This document shows, piece by piece, positions 62,387-64,000 of a stretch of DNA of 64,000 nucleotides (position 1 is its first letter; every line of letters begins with the position of its first letter). Under the pieces are notes generated by a model. The model made no database searches. It was not told the origin of the DNA and worked only from the letters and a program-made list of their open reading frames with translations. The translations under genes and the position numbers were made by a program. Origin of the DNA: Oscillospiraceae bacterium (GTDB taxonomy: Bacteria; Bacillota; Clostridia; Oscillospirales; Oscillospiraceae); the NCBI GenBank assembly GCA_009783555.1, contig WRDH01000001.1, positions 1-64,000 on the forward strand, read 5' to 3'.

Positions 62387-64000
62387 TTATGCTTCCAACT
62401 CGACATAAACAAGAACAATACGGCCGTCCCTCTCCGTTACTTTGAATAATGAACGATTACGAATTTGCGAAGTATCTTCAAACACCCCGCCGAATTCCTC
62501 AATGAACAGTTCATCAATGCGCTCGAGATACACGTATGTGTAACCGTCTCTAAGCATATCCGCCCATTCATCCTGTGTAATGTATGTTGTCCAAACATCA
62601 TCGTCGGAACGTATTGACCCTATACTCCAATGAAGCCATTCGGCTCCCTTGACCGGCGTAAGCTCATAATACGCAATAAAATGTTCGAAGCCGGATGAAC
62701 CTATATGTATATAATGCACCCTGTCGGTCCGGTAGTCGAGTGAGAGTGAAGAAAGCCTGTATACAGTGACATTGTCGCGCACCCCGGGTTCGGGACTTTT
62801 GAGAAGGTTTACAACGGGCCAAAAATAAAAAGTGAATGCAGCAACAACAAAAAAGACAACCATTCTTATAAACTTCATTCTTTTATTCAATTTCTTGTTT
62901 TCATTGACATAATAAATGTACAGTATACTGAATAAACAAATCGCAGCCGTAAAGTATGTATTTATATATCTGCTGTAAGAAGCTAAAATACTTGCGACAT
63001 CTGTTGGGAATGTGAATACATACAATAGTATGAGTGTTAAATTATAGATAACCCAGCCAATAAACATTCCTGCGGCGCAATTGATTAATCTGCTTCGCAG
63101 AGGGTGGTCAACCTTTCTCAGCCAAATGAATAAAACCAAGGAAAAAATCAATGTCCACTGTAGATATGTATAACCTGTTTCACCTACATAAATTATGTAT
63201 GAGAAAAAAGCGGTTATATATCGTTCTATAATCGCATAATAAGCAGGGTCTGCTCTGCCTGCAAGAAGTTCCATAACAGCGGGTATAGTGAGATCGCTGA
63301 TGCCGCCCCATGCAAAGCCTGTGTTGGTGAATTGCCGGTATATACTCCAGGATTGATTAGCTATGACCGAGGAGACAATGACAATAGCCGGAATATAAAA
63401 TGCTTTTGATGTGAAAAAGATTTTTGTACGGCTTTTTATGGTCTGCTTTTCTTCGGAAACGTTACTGATACCTGCTATATCCTCATCTATTTTAGCCAAC
63501 CGCTTTTCTTTTACCGATTTGCGCGCCATAACGGCATAGTCTAAAATTATTATTAACCCGGCGGTTAAAGCAAGTCCGAAACCGGATGCTTTCACAAGAG
63601 TGAGAACAAATGAAGCAAGCGCCAGATTGATGCAGAAGGAAGCATCGAATTTTTTTTCCGTAAAGTAAGTAAATAGTATATAGGCGAATAAAATTCCTAA
63701 AATCCCGTCTACATAAATTTCCCTGTAGTAGTCATAGTACAGGTACATCGGAATCATCCCTATGAACAGCGCAATGAATGGAGTAACTCTAAAGTTATTC
63801 CAGTTTACATTTTTAAATACCGGCAGCACAAAGGAAAAGCTGAGAACACCAAACGCTCTGTAAAGATCGGGCTCGTAAAACTCATTAAACTGCATCCAAA
63901 AGTACTGAAACAACGCGGTCGAAGGGGGATAACCCCTAAAGAGTGTAGTGGCGTCGGGATGGTTTCCGAAGGCATCAAATACGTACATGTTCTTTACAAC
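62387..64000 (-). CDS. Polytopic membrane protein, GT-C-like (5' end outside window)
   Basis: The frame stays open to the window edge (codons for VVKN precede Met at 63988), so the N-terminus is missing. The visible 537 residues include GNHPDATTLFRGYPPSTALFQ, eight to ten membrane helices, a charged cytoplasmic loop (about 155-190) and a soluble C-terminal domain (about 410-533). The GYPP segment resembles arabinosyl/mannosyl-type GT-C proteins. Function is inferred from topology and neighbours. Confidence 0.75.
   Translation of the reverse strand, partial: VVKNMYVFDAFGNHPDATTLFRGYPPSTALFQYFWMQFNEFYEPDLYRAFGVLSFSFVLPVFKNVNWNNFRVTPFIALFIGMIPMYLYYDYYREIYVDGILGILFAYILFTYFTEKKFDASFCINLALASFVLTLVKASGFGLALTAGLIIILDYAVMARKSVKEKRLAKIDEDIAGISNVSEEKQTIKSRTKIFFTSKAFYIPAIVIVSSVIANQSWSIYRQFTNTGFAWGGISDLTIPAVMELLAGRADPAYYAIIERYITAFFSYIIYVGETGYTYLQWTLIFSLVLFIWLRKVDHPLRSRLINCAAGMFIGWVIYNLTLILLYVFTFPTDVASILASYSRYINTYFTAAICLFSILYIYYVNENKKLNKRMKFIRMVVFFVVAAFTFYFWPVVNLLKSPEPGVRDNVTVYRLSSLSLDYRTDRVHYIHIGSSGFEHFIAYYELTPVKGAEWLHWSIGSIRSDDDVWTTYITQDEWADMLRDGYTYVYLERIDELFIEEFGGVFEDTSQIRNRSLFKVTERDGRIVLVYVELEA

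Overview
The window looks like a chromosomal segment of a Firmicute of class Clostridia. The evidence is the nusA-ylxR-ylxQ-infB-rbfA-nrnA-truB-ribF block, the gdpP-rplI-dnaB and tilS-hpt-ftsH orders, purine-rich Shine-Dalgarno (SD) sites with frequent GTG/TTG starts, S-layer homology (SLH) domains, and moderate-to-low GC. Genus cannot be told from the sequence. No rRNA, tRNA, CRISPR array, full insertion sequence or prophage was seen.

Layout. (1) 1-3240: an orphan ThiS-like sulfur carrier, a tagaturonate-epimerase-like enzyme, and a duplicated helical domain fused to a degenerate receiver. (2) 3231-10811, minus strand: the translation/transcription operon from nusA to ribF, without rimP, driven by a promoter whose leader carries an intrinsic terminator. 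(3) 11223-19233: gdpP, rplI, dnaB, tilS, hpt, ftsH. (4) 19235-26581: a domain-swapped solute-binding lipoprotein, a cNMP-binding/DUF2225 protein with an EAAKQ linker, radA, a calcium-loop lipoprotein and a two-component system. (5) 26634-32271: DUF1385, prmC, recA, recX, rimO, pgsA. (6) 32354-64000: a very large cell-surface glycan locus.

The glycan locus holds a priming glycosyl-phosphate transferase, two rhamnosyltransferase-like GT2 enzymes and the full dTDP-L-rhamnose set (rmlA, C, B, D). It also holds three large GT-C-like membrane proteins, a YidC-like insertase domain fused to a CDP-glycerol glycerophosphotransferase-like domain, and a complete GDP-D-glycero-alpha-D-manno-heptose set (transaldolase, gmhA, hddA, gmhB, hddC). 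An SLH-anchored polysaccharide deacetylase, a B12-type radical SAM enzyme, more glycosyltransferases, and an MBOAT/DHHW O-acylation pair follow. Together these would prime, build, lengthen, modify and anchor a rhamnose- and heptose-containing wall or S-layer glycan. In the middle sits a minus-strand gene of unknown function with a near-consensus flagellar-type sigma-28/SigD promoter.

The segment is rich in small palindromic repeats. The most striking family has a constant core (GAACCGTCCCC) between arms that differ from copy to copy yet stay complementary. It is inserted in frame twice in rimO and twice in rmlD, and supplies the rmlD stop codon. A second family is a MITE-like element with about 23-bp terminal inverted repeats, seen as two full and two partial copies, one with a nested palindromic insert. 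Other scattered repeats supply gene ends, SD sequences and, possibly, start codons.
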